Shown here: one piece after another, positions 39,393 to 51,800 of the stretch | Layout: each line of letters opens with the position of its first letter | How positions within the stretch are numbered: the first letter of the stretch is position 1 | From: Merluccius polli | Taxonomy: Eukaryota; Chordata; Actinopteri; Gadiformes; Merlucciidae | Assembly (NCBI GenBank): GCA_030340625.1 | Contig: JAOPHQ010001138.1 | Location: forward strand, 357,501 to 421,500 | Direction of reading: 5' to 3' | Length of the DNA: 64,000 nt | Notes under the pieces: generated by a model | Told to the model about the DNA's origin: nothing | The model's input: only the letters and a program-made list of their open reading frames with translations | Database searches by the model: none | Program-made: the position numbers and the translations under genes

Positions 39393-42244
39393 TCTCCTCT
39401 CTCTCTCTCACCCTCCCTTTTGCTCTCTCTCTGGTGGGCAGTCTACAGTAACAGCATGTTGTGTATCAATCTGTCATCTGTCCCCATCGCCTGTATGAGA
39501 CATTTCAAATGAGATAACAGATAACCGCAGATAGGGATGCTGGGGTAGAAGAGGGGCTGATTATTGTACACCTCAGATAAACAACCTGGTGGGCCGGGGC
39601 GAGGGCCTAAACACTCAGAGAAGAGGCCCCCAGGGAGCCTACGTGTCCAGCAGCATGTCTCCTTGTGATCCTTTGTAAGCCTAATATGAAATATTTGTTG
39701 AGGGGATTTTTTTGCTTATTCTCGAAGTTCTCAAGTCTCAAGTATTTCTTTTTAGGTCGATTTTTTTGTTGTTTCCTCCAGTTAATGTGCCAGTTACTGT
39801 ATTACTGTATCTACAGCGCCCTCTGCCGGAATTGTTGGCACATTGCATGGATCCACAATTAAACCTTCCAAATATTACAGAAAGGAGATCGTTTTGTTTA
39901 TAAACTAGTACATTTAAGCTCATGTGAATACATAGACCGTTTTATTGGAAAAACGTAAGAAAACGTTATAAGACACATTACACAAGTTAGAATTAGAGAA
40001 AAAGAGAAAAAACACTTCAAAGAGTAGACTTAGCATTTTATTTCAGCTCCAGTGTTACATACTGTAGCAGCAATACATTATTTTTTTATTTCAAACATTC
40101 TTGCATTGTAGATGGCACTCATAACTCATTCCCATTTTTTGTTGTATGTGCGTATACAGCTTCAAATATTTACACAATGCCAACCCTGCATAAGATGTCA
40201 ATTGAACCTGCTGAAAAAAGTCCCAACAGCTATCGGTTACAATTGTAACAAATTTATTTTGACATTAAAAAAATATCAATTCAAGAGAATGAACCATGAA
40301 ATGGTTTAATTTCTTGTTAATGGGCTTTAGAGTGTAAGTACATATATGCATCCCATAACGACAGGAGTGTAAGTGTAAGAAGTGGGACATGTCAAACAAA
40401 TGTACTTCCACGTACAATGTATTTTGTGCGTTTAGCTTTGGTGTATTTAAGTTGACAACATGTATATTTACAATAGTTTATGCATGTAGACCTATAAAAT
40501 GTTACACCAAAAGTGTAAAGGAATCTTCTTTGTAATCCCACCAGATGTCTTAGGTAAAAGGACAACATTTAAGGGGATATGACTGTAAATATATTATTGA
40601 CCAAATAATAACCTTAATATTGATAGTCTCATGTGCATTAATCATTTGGTGAGGAGACTAAATGAAGGTCCTTCCCACCGGGCCAGGAAGACGATAAGCC
40701 TGGAAAACCAACAATCACCATGGAAGGTTTCAACATTTAGGATTGACATATTAGTGGCTAAATGTGGACCAAAGATGACATCATGGATGGAATTAGAATA
40801 TGGAAAAATATAATGATCCTTCACTACAGGTACACCCTTTAAATCACTTAACAATTTACACATAATTCATTGTTACAATCAGATAAACTCATTTCAGGGG
40901 GCTTGGGTCTCTCACCACAGCCATGTTGGGAGGGGAACGGAGTGGAAAATGTAGGGGGGGGGAAAAGTAAAAGCAAAGCAAGCCCAGGATATGTGCAGCT
41001 GAATACAGGAGTGTATAAGCTGATCTGGTCTGGCGGTTACTGAAGGTGAAAACGTGCGTCACCACATTAGCACACTGAACATTAGCCACTGCCAAAATAA
41101 AGTTACAAATGCATACGGGCTAAGCATGTAAAAAGTCACTTGTGAAATTGGCAATGTAAAATAGTTATTAAACAGATGATGGCAATACTTTACATTGAAT
41201 CCATGTCTTGTTGGGCCTGCATAATGACATGCTGGAGGAATGGTGGGGGGGGGGGGGGGGGGGGGCACACACACACACACACACACACACACAATGTTAC
41301 CTTACACTATCAACCTTTTTTTGTGCGTGATTCTGAACATTGTAGTACTGCACTTAAAACAAGGCAAATATGGGGACCGCTGCGGTCTACACCTTATGAA
41401 AGATGAAAATATAATTTTCGGCAATTCATAATCCTGTTAAGAAGAGGATGATAGCTGACAATATTGGAAGCTCTTTATGAAGTCTGACACCTGACATCAA
41501 CTGAGGGAGCAAATACCTTATTACATCAACATGTCCAAATGAAAGCTATGGGGCGGGGGAGGGGGGGGGGGGGGGGGTATCTGCTCTGTCCATTTATTTT
41601 CAGGAGCCAGTGAGAGATAGTATAAAGGAGTAAAATGTTGACATTTCCCTCAACATTTAAGAGCACTTTGAAGAACTGAAATTGATATAATGGACCAAAA
41701 ACTGTTTATAAAAACACACAGAAAGAATGCAAGCAAGGAGCCCTGTGTTTGTTCCACATTCATAAAATACAAATGCCAAAGGAATGCCATGATAAAATAA
41801 ATAAAAAGTTCCCATCTTAGAACTATAAACACACAAGTGAAGGCAAACAATCAACGCACACAATGAGCTACAATGAGCAGAAATGACTTGTTGGAGTGGT
41901 CTGGAGGAAGGAGGAAAGCAGACGAGAATAGGCCTTTCTTGTAATTGTCTTGTCGCCACTGCTTGTCTTGTCGCCTGCTTGTCTAACGCCACAACTCTGA
42001 AGTGCAACTCTCTAGTGCTTGAGAAAAGAAAAAAAAACAGAAAACGAAAGGTTGTTTAGGAAATGGGTAGTGCCACGCAGTGCCACATTGCACATCACTT
42101 TCCTGGTAGCCCGTTATGTAACAAGGCCCAGAAAAAAACAGGTTGTGCAGGCCCAGCCTTGTAACTGGACACAGCTGGTTTTACTTGATCCATTTTTTGG
42201 CATCACATCCAGCAGGTTGAGATGTTGGTAACTTCTCTCTCCGG

Positions 42245-43745
42245 TTAAAGTGAGCCTTTGGCCGCCGCTCGCTCCAGCTGTTGCTTGGTCATGAAGTACT
42301 TGAAGAACTCGTACACGGACCAGGCGATGGCCGTGGACGGCATCTGGTATATGACCCGGGCCTGGACCCCCTTGAAAAAGGCGGCGGGCCCGCCCAGCTG
42401 GTACACTGTTCTGAAGGCGTTGGCCATGCCTGTCAGGTGGCCGCTGACACGCATGGAGTCCAGCGCCACGTTCTCCTGGGTGTTGAGCAGTGTCTTGCAC
42501 ACGTCTAGCGGCGTGGTGATGGCGGCGGACACGGCACCCGCCACGGCGCCCGACGCTATGTGGCTGCCGGGGTGGTAGTTTCTGTGGGGGTTGAGCCGCT
42601 CCTGCATCAGCTCGTAGGTGATGAAGTGCACTGCCTGGAAGGGGATGTTCATGGTCAGCTGCGTGCTGTAGCTGCGGTAGAAGGCGCGCGGGCCCTCGGT
42701 CCGCGTCAACGTCTGGACGCAGTCCCAGAGGCCCCGGTACGGAGAGTTGTACATCTGCATCCTCTGCTTCACCACTGAAATGAGTGGAAGACAGGGAGGG
42801 ATATTACTTAGAATACCTCACAGGGTGCTCAATAAATACTGACTTGGTTACTTAGGCTTTACCTTCGGCAGGGTTCATGACAGCGTCGTGGAGAACTGTA
42901 GCTATGCTTCCTGCTAGACCTGTTGAATTCAGAGAACGAGCACCAAAATCAACACGGCTGTGTACAAGGAAAGCCAGACACCAAACAATGAATTAACAAG
43001 ATGCTTAAGGATATACGGCCTTACACAAATGGTAAGTGTGGAACAGAGCCCAATATGCAAGGACTTCAATTAAGCAATAAGCCACAAGGCTATCAAGTGG
43101 CTAATTGCTGTTATAAAAATGGTTATAATATAGACTACCTAGTAATAATTCACAAAATAAACACACAGCAACATTAAATGCAATCTATTGTAAACAAATC
43201 AAATCATTCTTCCCACCAAGCAATATAGTTCCTAAAGACAGCGAAATGGTTGCCAAGCAACACAGGCTAGCATACAGACTTTAGCATACAGGCGCATTAA
43301 TACTCACGGCTTCAAGCCAATCAGCATCAACAACCAGAACGACCCATTTTATAATGAGCAGGCATTGAACACATTCTTACCATTGGCTAAATGGCAGTTT
43401 CCCCTGTTCTGAAAGACGTCGCTTAGGGAGCGCTTGGCCTGTTCGTAACAGGCAAAGTAGAGTGCATGGGCTGGGCCAGCTCCCAGCATGGTGATGTTGA
43501 GGCCCCTCAGGGGTCTGAAGAGCCCCTCAGTCTGGATGATCCTCTTCAGGGCCTCGTAGACACCCCTGTACTGAGCCTTGGGGTCTGGCTGCAGGCTCTG
43601 CATCCTGGTCTGGGGAAGACAGAAGGACATGTAGCTCGTCATTCCTTACAACATGGTTCCTTCTTTACAGTGAGGTTATTTAAACACCATGAAATGCATA
43701 TTGACTTTTTACACCTTCTACGCTAATTTCCAGTGTCAAAATGTT

Positions 43746-43799
<54 letters not shown>

Positions 43800-45805
43800 G
43801 GTATGTCATTTTACATCTAAATCTCATAAATCTAATTTCCTGTACAGCTCAACTTTTTTGTGTTTGACGACCATTTGTCCACATTGGCCATTTAACTAAT
43901 AATAAACATGAATGTGCTCATGAATGAGTCATATTACGGAAGTAAGAAACATTGTTGGTCATTTGGATGGAAGTGTTGGTGAAGTAGCTGGAAGAGGACG
44001 ACAGGCAGGACACCAGCAGCAGGCTGGTGAACTGCTTTAAGAGGACAGGCCACAGGACAGGATACACGGCTTCAGTTCAGGTCCTGCGCTCAGCAGCGTA
44101 GTCTCAGTTAAGGGGCTAATGCAGGGAGAAGGTCCTGATGAATGTGAAGTGATGTCTTCCCCTGTGGTAGTCATTTTGTTATAGTTCACCATGCCAAGTT
44201 ATCTGGACAGCACAAAGCATGTTTGTATTTAGAAGGAGCCCCCGGGACTGTCGGAGCTAGCTCCCGTCTATCTTCCTCAGCATATTCCCATGGGCTTCCT
44301 TCCTCTCTCTCTCTCAACAATTAAATATCCATTTCATTTCCTCTTCATAGAAATTTGGGGAGATGAAGCGATAAAAGAGTTTCCAATTAGGCTATAGGTT
44401 AGAAGTTTAGCAAATAGACAAACGTCAAGTAAATTCTACACAAAAGATGAATTCCAGGCAATCAATTATATGATATTTCATTATGGCACCAAACAACGTT
44501 TACAAATATGTATGACATTGATCAGAAGTCATGTTTTCCAACACAACCCAAGCAATTAAGATAATTTAATCACAATTTACTGATGACACTAGCGCTCTGA
44601 CAGTTCACTTATCAGTACAGTTTCAACAATTGTGTTCACACCCTTTTCTGGCCCATGCTGATAACCTCCCATGCAGTTTTAGGCAACACCCTGCGTTTCT
44701 TTTACATCACTTGGACTCACCTTGTTTTACGCACCGAGAACAACTGAGGATCACACGCACTTTAAATTAACCATTTGCAACAATCAATGAACATTTAACT
44801 CAAGCGTCACAGGGAACACTTTAGAAAGTACAGTCAATGTCAAAATGTACACCTCGAAGCCCAAAATCTATTTCTGTCGCAAAGAACCCCACTGTGAAAA
44901 CATTAAATTACAATGTGGTCATTTGCATGTTGTATACTAACATACAGAATACAGAGATACTCCTGGCTAACATGTTGTTAACATGTTGTTAACATGTTAG
45001 ACTCATGTCTAACATACATCATTACTCATGTTAGACTCATGAATGTATTTCCATACAGTACATGCATGTCAGACAGGGCTGCTTCAGAGAATTCCTCTGC
45101 AGAAAGTGTCATAGTAGAAATAACATTGTGACATTGAAGAGGATCACATGCATGTCATTGCACGGACCATCCATGCACGACTCACTTCCCAACACACGAG
45201 TGCATCTCAAACCGGTTTACAAAATCCTACCTTCCCTCATATCATAATGGCAGTCAGTCTCTACCACTTCTTCTATTGGCCATCTCTGAACCAGGAGCAG
45301 GACACATACACACGTAGCTTATTGGAAGCAATCAAAGTTGCTTTAAATACATGACACATGCTGTCATGTTGACCGGGGGTGCGGTGAATGAATGGGGGAA
45401 TATTTAACTTTTCGCAATAAGTCACCATGCAACACCGCCTTCACCTCCACAGGTCAGCGGCGCTAGGAAGACCATGGCGACGCTTTCACCAGCAACGATG
45501 CCCTCGGAGAAGGAGACGTCTCCATTGAGTGTTGGGTTCACGTTAACGTTAAACTTTTGACTTCACTCTGTCACTTCTCATGCTCAGGAGCAAGGTCGCA
45601 GACACACACGCGCACACACACACACGCGCGCGCGCGCGCGCACACACACACACACTTGTGGCATCCGTCCACTAGCATTGAACTAGCTCACGTGAAGGTA
45701 CGCCAAACTCCGGCCAAGTGGAAGTGATGGTGAACTAGCTTAACGCTAGCCGTGCGGCTAGTGGCGGCGTGTCGTCTAGTTTAGTTTAGCGGGTTACCTT
45801 GGGTC

Positions 45806-45884
<79 letters not shown>

Positions 45885-46140
45885 CCTGTGGTTCAGAGAT
45901 GGCGGCCCAGTCCGCGTCCACCCAGCAGGAGGAGGGGGTTACCTTGACGGAGTCCACGGGGTACATGACGGTGTGCTCCAGGATGCCGGCCACGGCGCCC
46001 GCTGTCATGTGGGTCGTCATTGAGACGTGAGGTGGCAGGCTCTCGTAGTCGCCGTCGCCGTCACCGTCACTCGTGGAGCCGCCGCCGTCTTGGCTCTCGC
46101 CGACCTCCGCCATCTCCATGGTGGCCGCCCTCAACTCCAT
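42245..46140 (-). CDS. slc25a37: Mitoferrin-1, mitochondrial iron carrier (SLC25A37), 337 aa
   Basis: Four coding exons on the minus strand join in frame: 46140-45943, 43609-43381, 42919-42863 and 42774-42245 (stop TAA). The product is an inner-membrane carrier that brings iron into mitochondria for haem and Fe-S cluster synthesis. The three mitochondrial-carrier signatures are visible: YPVDSVKTRMQ across exons 1-2, NPAEVVKQRMQ across exons 3-4, and TPLDVCKTLLN in exon 4. The acidic N-terminal leader (GDGDGDYESLPPH) resembles mitoferrins, and the length is within one residue of the human protein. The ATG at 46140 opens MELRAA, the usual start. Mitoferrin-2 (SLC25A28) is the alternative. The NKX3.1 and ENTPD4 neighbours favour mitoferrin-1. 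Intron 1 holds a (GT)n tract about 60 bp inside its 5' end, and intron 1 (about 2.3 kb) is the longest. Confidence 0.92.
43224..43370. repeat. Dispersed repeat, copy A (slc25a37 intron 2)
   Basis: About 145 bp, including gttgccaagcaacacaggct and ttagcatacaggcgcattaa, recur at 49526-49710 with about 85-90% identity by eye. The copy here lacks an internal piece present in copy B. It is probably part of an interspersed element whose family I do not recognise. Confidence 0.75.
43747..43799. repeat. (ATA)n microsatellite
   Basis: About 17 trinucleotide units in slc25a37 intron 1. Confidence 0.97.
45602..45655. repeat. (CA)n/(CG)n alternating tract
   Basis: A CA tract with a central block of seven to eight CG units. 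Alternating purine-pyrimidine DNA with CG is among the strongest Z-DNA-forming sequence types. Confidence 0.9.
45808..45882. repeat. (GT)n microsatellite in slc25a37 intron 1
   Basis: About 37 GT units, 60 bp from the exon 1 donor site. Confidence 0.97.
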
Positions 46141-46345
46141 GCAGACCGGGTCTCACCGGGAGGCGACGCGGGGTCCGACTCTTAAAACCGGCGGCATGCG
46201 CGAGACCATAACATCGTCACAGGAGTCCCAGCGCCCGTGTGACGTCAGCGGCATGAGGTTTGGAGCCTGGGTCTTGTGGACCAATCACGAGGCGTACGCT
46301 GCGCAACGGGGGCGGGTCTTTTGCCTCTGTTTGTCCAATCAGAAG
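46141..46345 (-). promoter_or_regulatory. Probable slc25a37 promoter and 5' UTR
   Basis: A GC-rich, CpG-containing stretch directly upstream of the start codon. It holds a full CRE palindrome TGACGTCA (46240-46247), two CCAAT boxes (46281-46285 and 46335-46339) and a GC-box-like gggggcggg at about 46309. There is no TATA box, as in many housekeeping-type CpG promoters. Confidence 0.6.
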
Positions 46346-46725
46346 TTCGGTTTATGAATTAGCCTGAGCCTACCTGACGGTTCATTAGACTTTTACAACA
46401 ATGCATCCGTCTCTGTATCTGGACTTTTGCAACCCATTAATGTATTTTAAAACAATCGTTGAATTATATAGTTATGGTTAATCTCCAATTCTTTACATTT
46501 TTGCGTTTATTTCTCACGATAATTTTTCAATTAAAAAAAATATTTCCCTATCTCTTTACATAATTTATGTCTTTTCTGTGTCGCTTCTAGGTTAATTTAT
46601 CATGTAGATCTTTGAATGGGTTTGACTACATGCTGCATACAGCACATGCATGCCTTGGGAGATAAGTGCATTTAGTCTACATATCCAGTAACATCTGCTA
46701 AAAGCAGTAAGCAACACCCTTCATT

Positions 46726-46762
<37 letters not shown>

Positions 46763-48865
46763 GCACATGCACATTTCCAGCATTGCCTATTAACTAAGAT
46801 CAATTGATTGTTTATTGAGGAGCATTTTTTTCTATTATGCAATCAAGTAATTCATCTATTGTGAGAATGTGTTTTTTTTATTTGGGCTGGTTGAATGGCA
46901 CATTTCATTCATCACATCTTAAATTCTTAATAATTCATTGTCTGTTTTGGCAAGATTCTCCCCTCTCTTGTTGCAGGCTAGAAGTTTAAATTTCACCTTC
47001 AGATTAAATGGCATTTGTTTTAAACATAAACAGTAGGCCTATCCCCTTTTTAGCTCCTTCACTTCTGTTAACTATTAGTTCTGACCCAACTGATTCCAGT
47101 GTTGTTTACACATATTTGGATAGAAAAGCAGTCAAGACACGATTGGTCCAACTTATTCAAAGCACCAAACTGACTTATGCATTAGTAATTTGTGGTCTTG
47201 TTTTCCCTTGTCCAAACACACCTGTACAACAGGTATATTCATGTTTGGTTAATAAACTACAACGTGTAAACACTAAGCACAAATCATGCTGCAAGGTACC
47301 CTCCCCTAGCATAATCACATTTGATTAGATTGGATAACAGTGGTCATGGTTATGGTTACCATCAAAACCAATAGACTAAACAACTAATACAAATCAAGAA
47401 CATGAAATAAATATTTTACCCACCCATGTGATTAGACAGACTGTTAGTCCCTATTCAATTTGGGTGAAACACCTTTCTGTGTTGTGCAAGCAGCCTTGCC
47501 TCAGAGTGGTGTAACTATCCTGGGGGAAGGGGAAGCAATGTAACAATAACACCGTCTTCAGCCTGGCAACCCATTGATTCTCTACAGACAACAAAGCAGA
47601 CTCAACCGTACCTCTGATTGCCCAACTTCATATACCACCGGCCGCTTCTTAGGGTCTTACGATTGTCATAAACAGCCATGATCAAATCCTTGCTGGGAAA
47701 GTGAATCTGTCCAGAGACAGGCTGGTGGCCAAAAACACTTTGAGTAAAGCCAATCCAATGCAACATCAAACCCACTTCCTCTTTGTAAAATTAAGCAGTC
47801 ATAGAGTACTTGGTACCATAAAACTTTTATTACTCGATTGAAATGCACAACACTGTCGTCCTTATCCATGTAAACAGTGTAAAGCACAGATACATCTATA
47901 GATATCTATATCTATAGATATAGATATATATCTATATCTATATATATCTATATATCTAGATATATATGTTTTCGTTTACCATCAACTTATGGCATTGAAC
48001 TGCTGCTAAATATGGAGCTCAGGGTACTGTGGAAAATGGCTGGACGAACCAAACCCTCTTGATTTACAAAAGACAAACGGAGAATAAGAGAAGTGATGTT
48101 CATTTCATAGGTGAGGTTCAGTGATATGACAAGGGCAAATATTGCACTTATTAGCTTTTTAGGCTACCTGTCCTGCAATGGAAATAATGGCAGAACGATT
48201 CTACACAAAGAAACAAAGGCTTACAGTGAAATGGGGAAAAATAAATAAAATCTACATACAGTACCTTACATTCTGTAGTATTTCCTCTACTGCTCATATT
48301 TATTATGCTGTATTTGTGAAGATATTTGGGGCCTCAAGAAAATAAAATACACAAAACATGGCATGAAAGAAAAATGAATCTGTGCATCATATAGTGATCA
48401 TGCACCTTACAAGGCAAAAAGGCAAGTGCACCCAAACGTGAAGTGTGATACAGTTTACCAAGCCATCATGTTGTCACGGATGTTCATGTAAATGTCTTCC
48501 ATGAAATGTAATTCTATTGGTTACTTAAATCACATCTGTGGCAAATAAAAGGCCTTAAATACCAAAATAAATTACCCCCCCCCCCCCATTTCCAAAAAGA
48601 AAAAGAAATAAAAATAAAAAAAAGCTATCAATCGTAAAAACCCAACAAATAAAACCTATGATCCTAGTACATTTTTCCCCCATCTCAGTGGCGTTTCTCC
48701 AGTCCTTCTCCAATCCGGGTCCAGAAAGCAAGCATAGGAGTAGCGGCGCAACATAATTTAAAAAAAGTTTGAGCACCTCTATTCTGGAGCGGGGATTGGT
48801 GTAGGATGTGTCAGACATGCTTGCAAAGACACTAGGGCCAGATATTTTCAGAGAGCCAGTTGTTT
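46346..48865. other. slc25a37-entpd4 spacer
   Basis: No coding exon is visible. The part nearest 48865 is the entpd4 3' UTR (minus strand), with several AATAAA-type signals on that strand (for example opposite 48297 and 47825). The spacer also holds a (CA)n tract at 46731-46761 and a palindromic tatagatat-rich block at 47887-47970. Confidence 0.55.
47887..47970. repeat. TATAGA/TATATC-type palindromic repeat
   Basis: About 80 bp of alternating tctata and tagata hexamers that are mutually complementary, so the block can fold on itself. Confidence 0.8.
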
Positions 48866-51800
48866 TCATAGGGTGATGGCAGGGAGGGTGGGGGTGCCGA
48901 GACCCTCCTCCAGCCAGGGGACTGAGGAGGATGGCGTGCAGCGCTGCGCGCCTCGCCGGTGGATGCGACGGAGGCGCAGTAGGTACAGCAGGATGGACAG
49001 CAGCACCACCAGGAAGCAGGCCAGGAACAGGTAGTGGTTGTTGACAAAGGAGAAGTTGTGTCGCCAGTGCGAGTGCACTCCCTTCAGGCTCTCCTGCTGG
49101 ATGTCCCTGCATGGCAGAGGCAGCGATCAAGAGCGTGTTATTAGCTTGGCATTAGCTTGGCACCAGCTTGGCACACAGGCAGGAAGATCACAAGTTCCTT
49201 TCTCTGCCAAAAAAGTAGGGGGTGGACAACGGAGGAGATCATCTTACCTCAAAGGCAGGAAACGTGTCCGGTAGAGAATGGCTCCCAGAGTCCACTGGAC
49301 CTCTTTGTCGTAAACCAGGAGGGCCGTCTTGAGGTTCTTATAGTCCACAGGGAATGAGAATCCCGAGTGGAATACCTCATACATCCATGCAGACTTAAAA
49401 CACTGGTACCTGTACAGTCAGCCAATACAGAGACAAACAAAAAGGAAAATTAAGCCACAAGAGGCCGTGGTTTACAGTGAATTTAGAACAGCTAGGGGGC
49501 GTTGTTAGGCACAACACAAAGCCATATAGTTCCTCAAGACAGTAAAAAGGTTGCCAAGCAACACAGGCTAGCATACAGGCTTTAGCATACAGGCGCATTA
49601 ATACTAAATTAATTGTTATGCGGTCACACGTGTGTGAGGCTCGAGCCACGGCTTGAGCCAATCAAAATCAAGGACCGGAACTGTCCGTTTTATAATAATA
49701 AATACATTACGATGTGGCTGCTGCCATGGAAAATGGTTAAAAGCCATTAAAGTGAGTTATTTAAAATGCTACACTAATCCCCATAGCACTTTACAGTTAT
49801 GCAAGCAGGCAACATTTGTAACCTTGAACCTGGCTTTTGATGTACAACTAGCAAAAAATAATTAAGCAGTGATAAGCCTAGACGAAGGTTTCTAGTTACT
49901 TGTGTGGCTTACTTTAGTCTGTGAAGATCTGCATGCGATGCATATAAGCCATAGTCAAAGCGCTCTTTTAAGGTCTTCCACTGGGTCGCACAGTAACTCT
50001 GAGGAACACAAATATATTCAGTCACCTTAGGTCCAAGACCAATATTATAGCATCACCAGAGCCACCCTCATGTGCAGCTGAATTGGAGGAGCACGGCATT
50101 AACAGTTTGATTTCCATGCTAAGAAATGTATGTGTGCAGTGCACATATAGCATTGTGAGACACTTTGGTTAAAAGTGTCCACCAAATGGCATATATTATT
50201 GTATTACTATGATTCACTTTTTAAATTAAACAATCTTGATGGGAACATACCTCAATATATTTGACAGTATTTTTCATACGCAAGTATGAACCAAAAAAAG
50301 ACCTTCAGTTCAGTTGACCTTAGAATCCACAAACAATAACACTGCTGGGAACTAACTTTAACCAGTGTGATAGAGGTGTTGGCTGCCTGATTAGACACTT
50401 GACATTCACCATAATTAGCCACTAGGGAACGCTATGTTCACATCGGAGAGATCTCATGTGAAAGAACAGCACCCTGGGTTTTTTTTTGTACCTTGGCGGC
50501 TTGTGAATATTTAGTCACGTTATAATTCCCGCCCATGCGCAGCACATCCTCGGTGCAGTAGTAGAACTCGGAGAAGCCGTAGAACTGGCTGTTTCCGTAG
50601 TCGATGGCCGGCTGGTAGATGCCGTTGAGGGAGGTGTGGGTCTCGTCCGTGCGGTTGAGGAAGGGCTGGAGCAGCAGCCGGCACCTGTCAAAGTCCCCCG
50701 TGCCTCGGAGGTGGAGCATCTGCGCAGGCGGACCCACCTGGTCCTGCAGGTCAGCGGGGAGACACGGGTCCATCAGAGGAGACTCGGCCATTTCCCCCAC
50801 ATGCTGGCCCAGGAGCCTAGAGGAGCATACAGGAAACACGCACATCATGTACATGAACAACACATTTAAAGCTGCACTATATCATTTTTCTACTGCAGCT
50901 ATTTACTCCATTAAAAAATATCTGAACTAGAAAGTCCATCAAGAATAAAACATGTCCATCCACGAGTCAATCAATCCGGGGAATTTTTCTTTATGAATCG
51001 TTTTCTTCTGGTCCATTTTCTTAGCCACTACAGACATCTGAAATATAGTTGTATAAACTAATAACTATAACTTTAGCTACAACATTTAACATAAAGTAAG
51101 TAAGTTGATCATCCAGGGCGTGTTCTCACTTGTTCCGCATAGCAGTGTTCTGAACAAGGCTCTCCTCGTATCTTCGGCGTGCCGCATTGCCCCCGAAGCC
51201 CAGGAACGTGGAGACATACACACGGTAAACGTGCTCTGTGCGGTGAGCGTCGCACCCCAAGTTGAACTCTGCCAGTAAGTTCTTAGCGACCTCCTCCTAG
51301 ACGACACATTGGAGATCAGCGCCAGACAGCCAGCGACAGTGAGCTCTATTGAGGTCAACTACGCTAAAACTATCAGGACAATTAAAGCACTCATAAAAAA
51401 CAATAAAAGTATGCAATGCGACAATCGCCTTTAACATAATAAACACGTTTACAACAGAACAATTTAGCATTTTTTTTTGTTTTTTTCTAATACGGAGCAT
51501 TATGCAAAGCTTGAATGGTGTTTAACTATTTCTATGTGGCAGACTTTGTATCCTGTTATGAATGGATGCAGACGGCTTACAGCAGGCCATCAATAGAGTT
51601 GAATGGAGAGCACTTCATCATCATCATCACAGGACAAAACAAAAGATGCAAACTGGTTTAACCAGGTAATGACAGGAGGAGGGTGGGAGGGAAGGAGAAG
51701 ACGAAACGGGTAAGTGGCAAAGAAATCAAAGACAGTGGGAAAAAAAACAGAATTGGTTTGGTGGATAATAACCTGTTGTGGAGAAGCAAAGCTTACAGTT

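Noticed and set aside
42258..42778. Plus-strand frames across slc25a37 exon 4
   Set aside because: The minus strand encodes the mitochondrial carrier with splice-consistent frame. The plus-strand frames are shadows.
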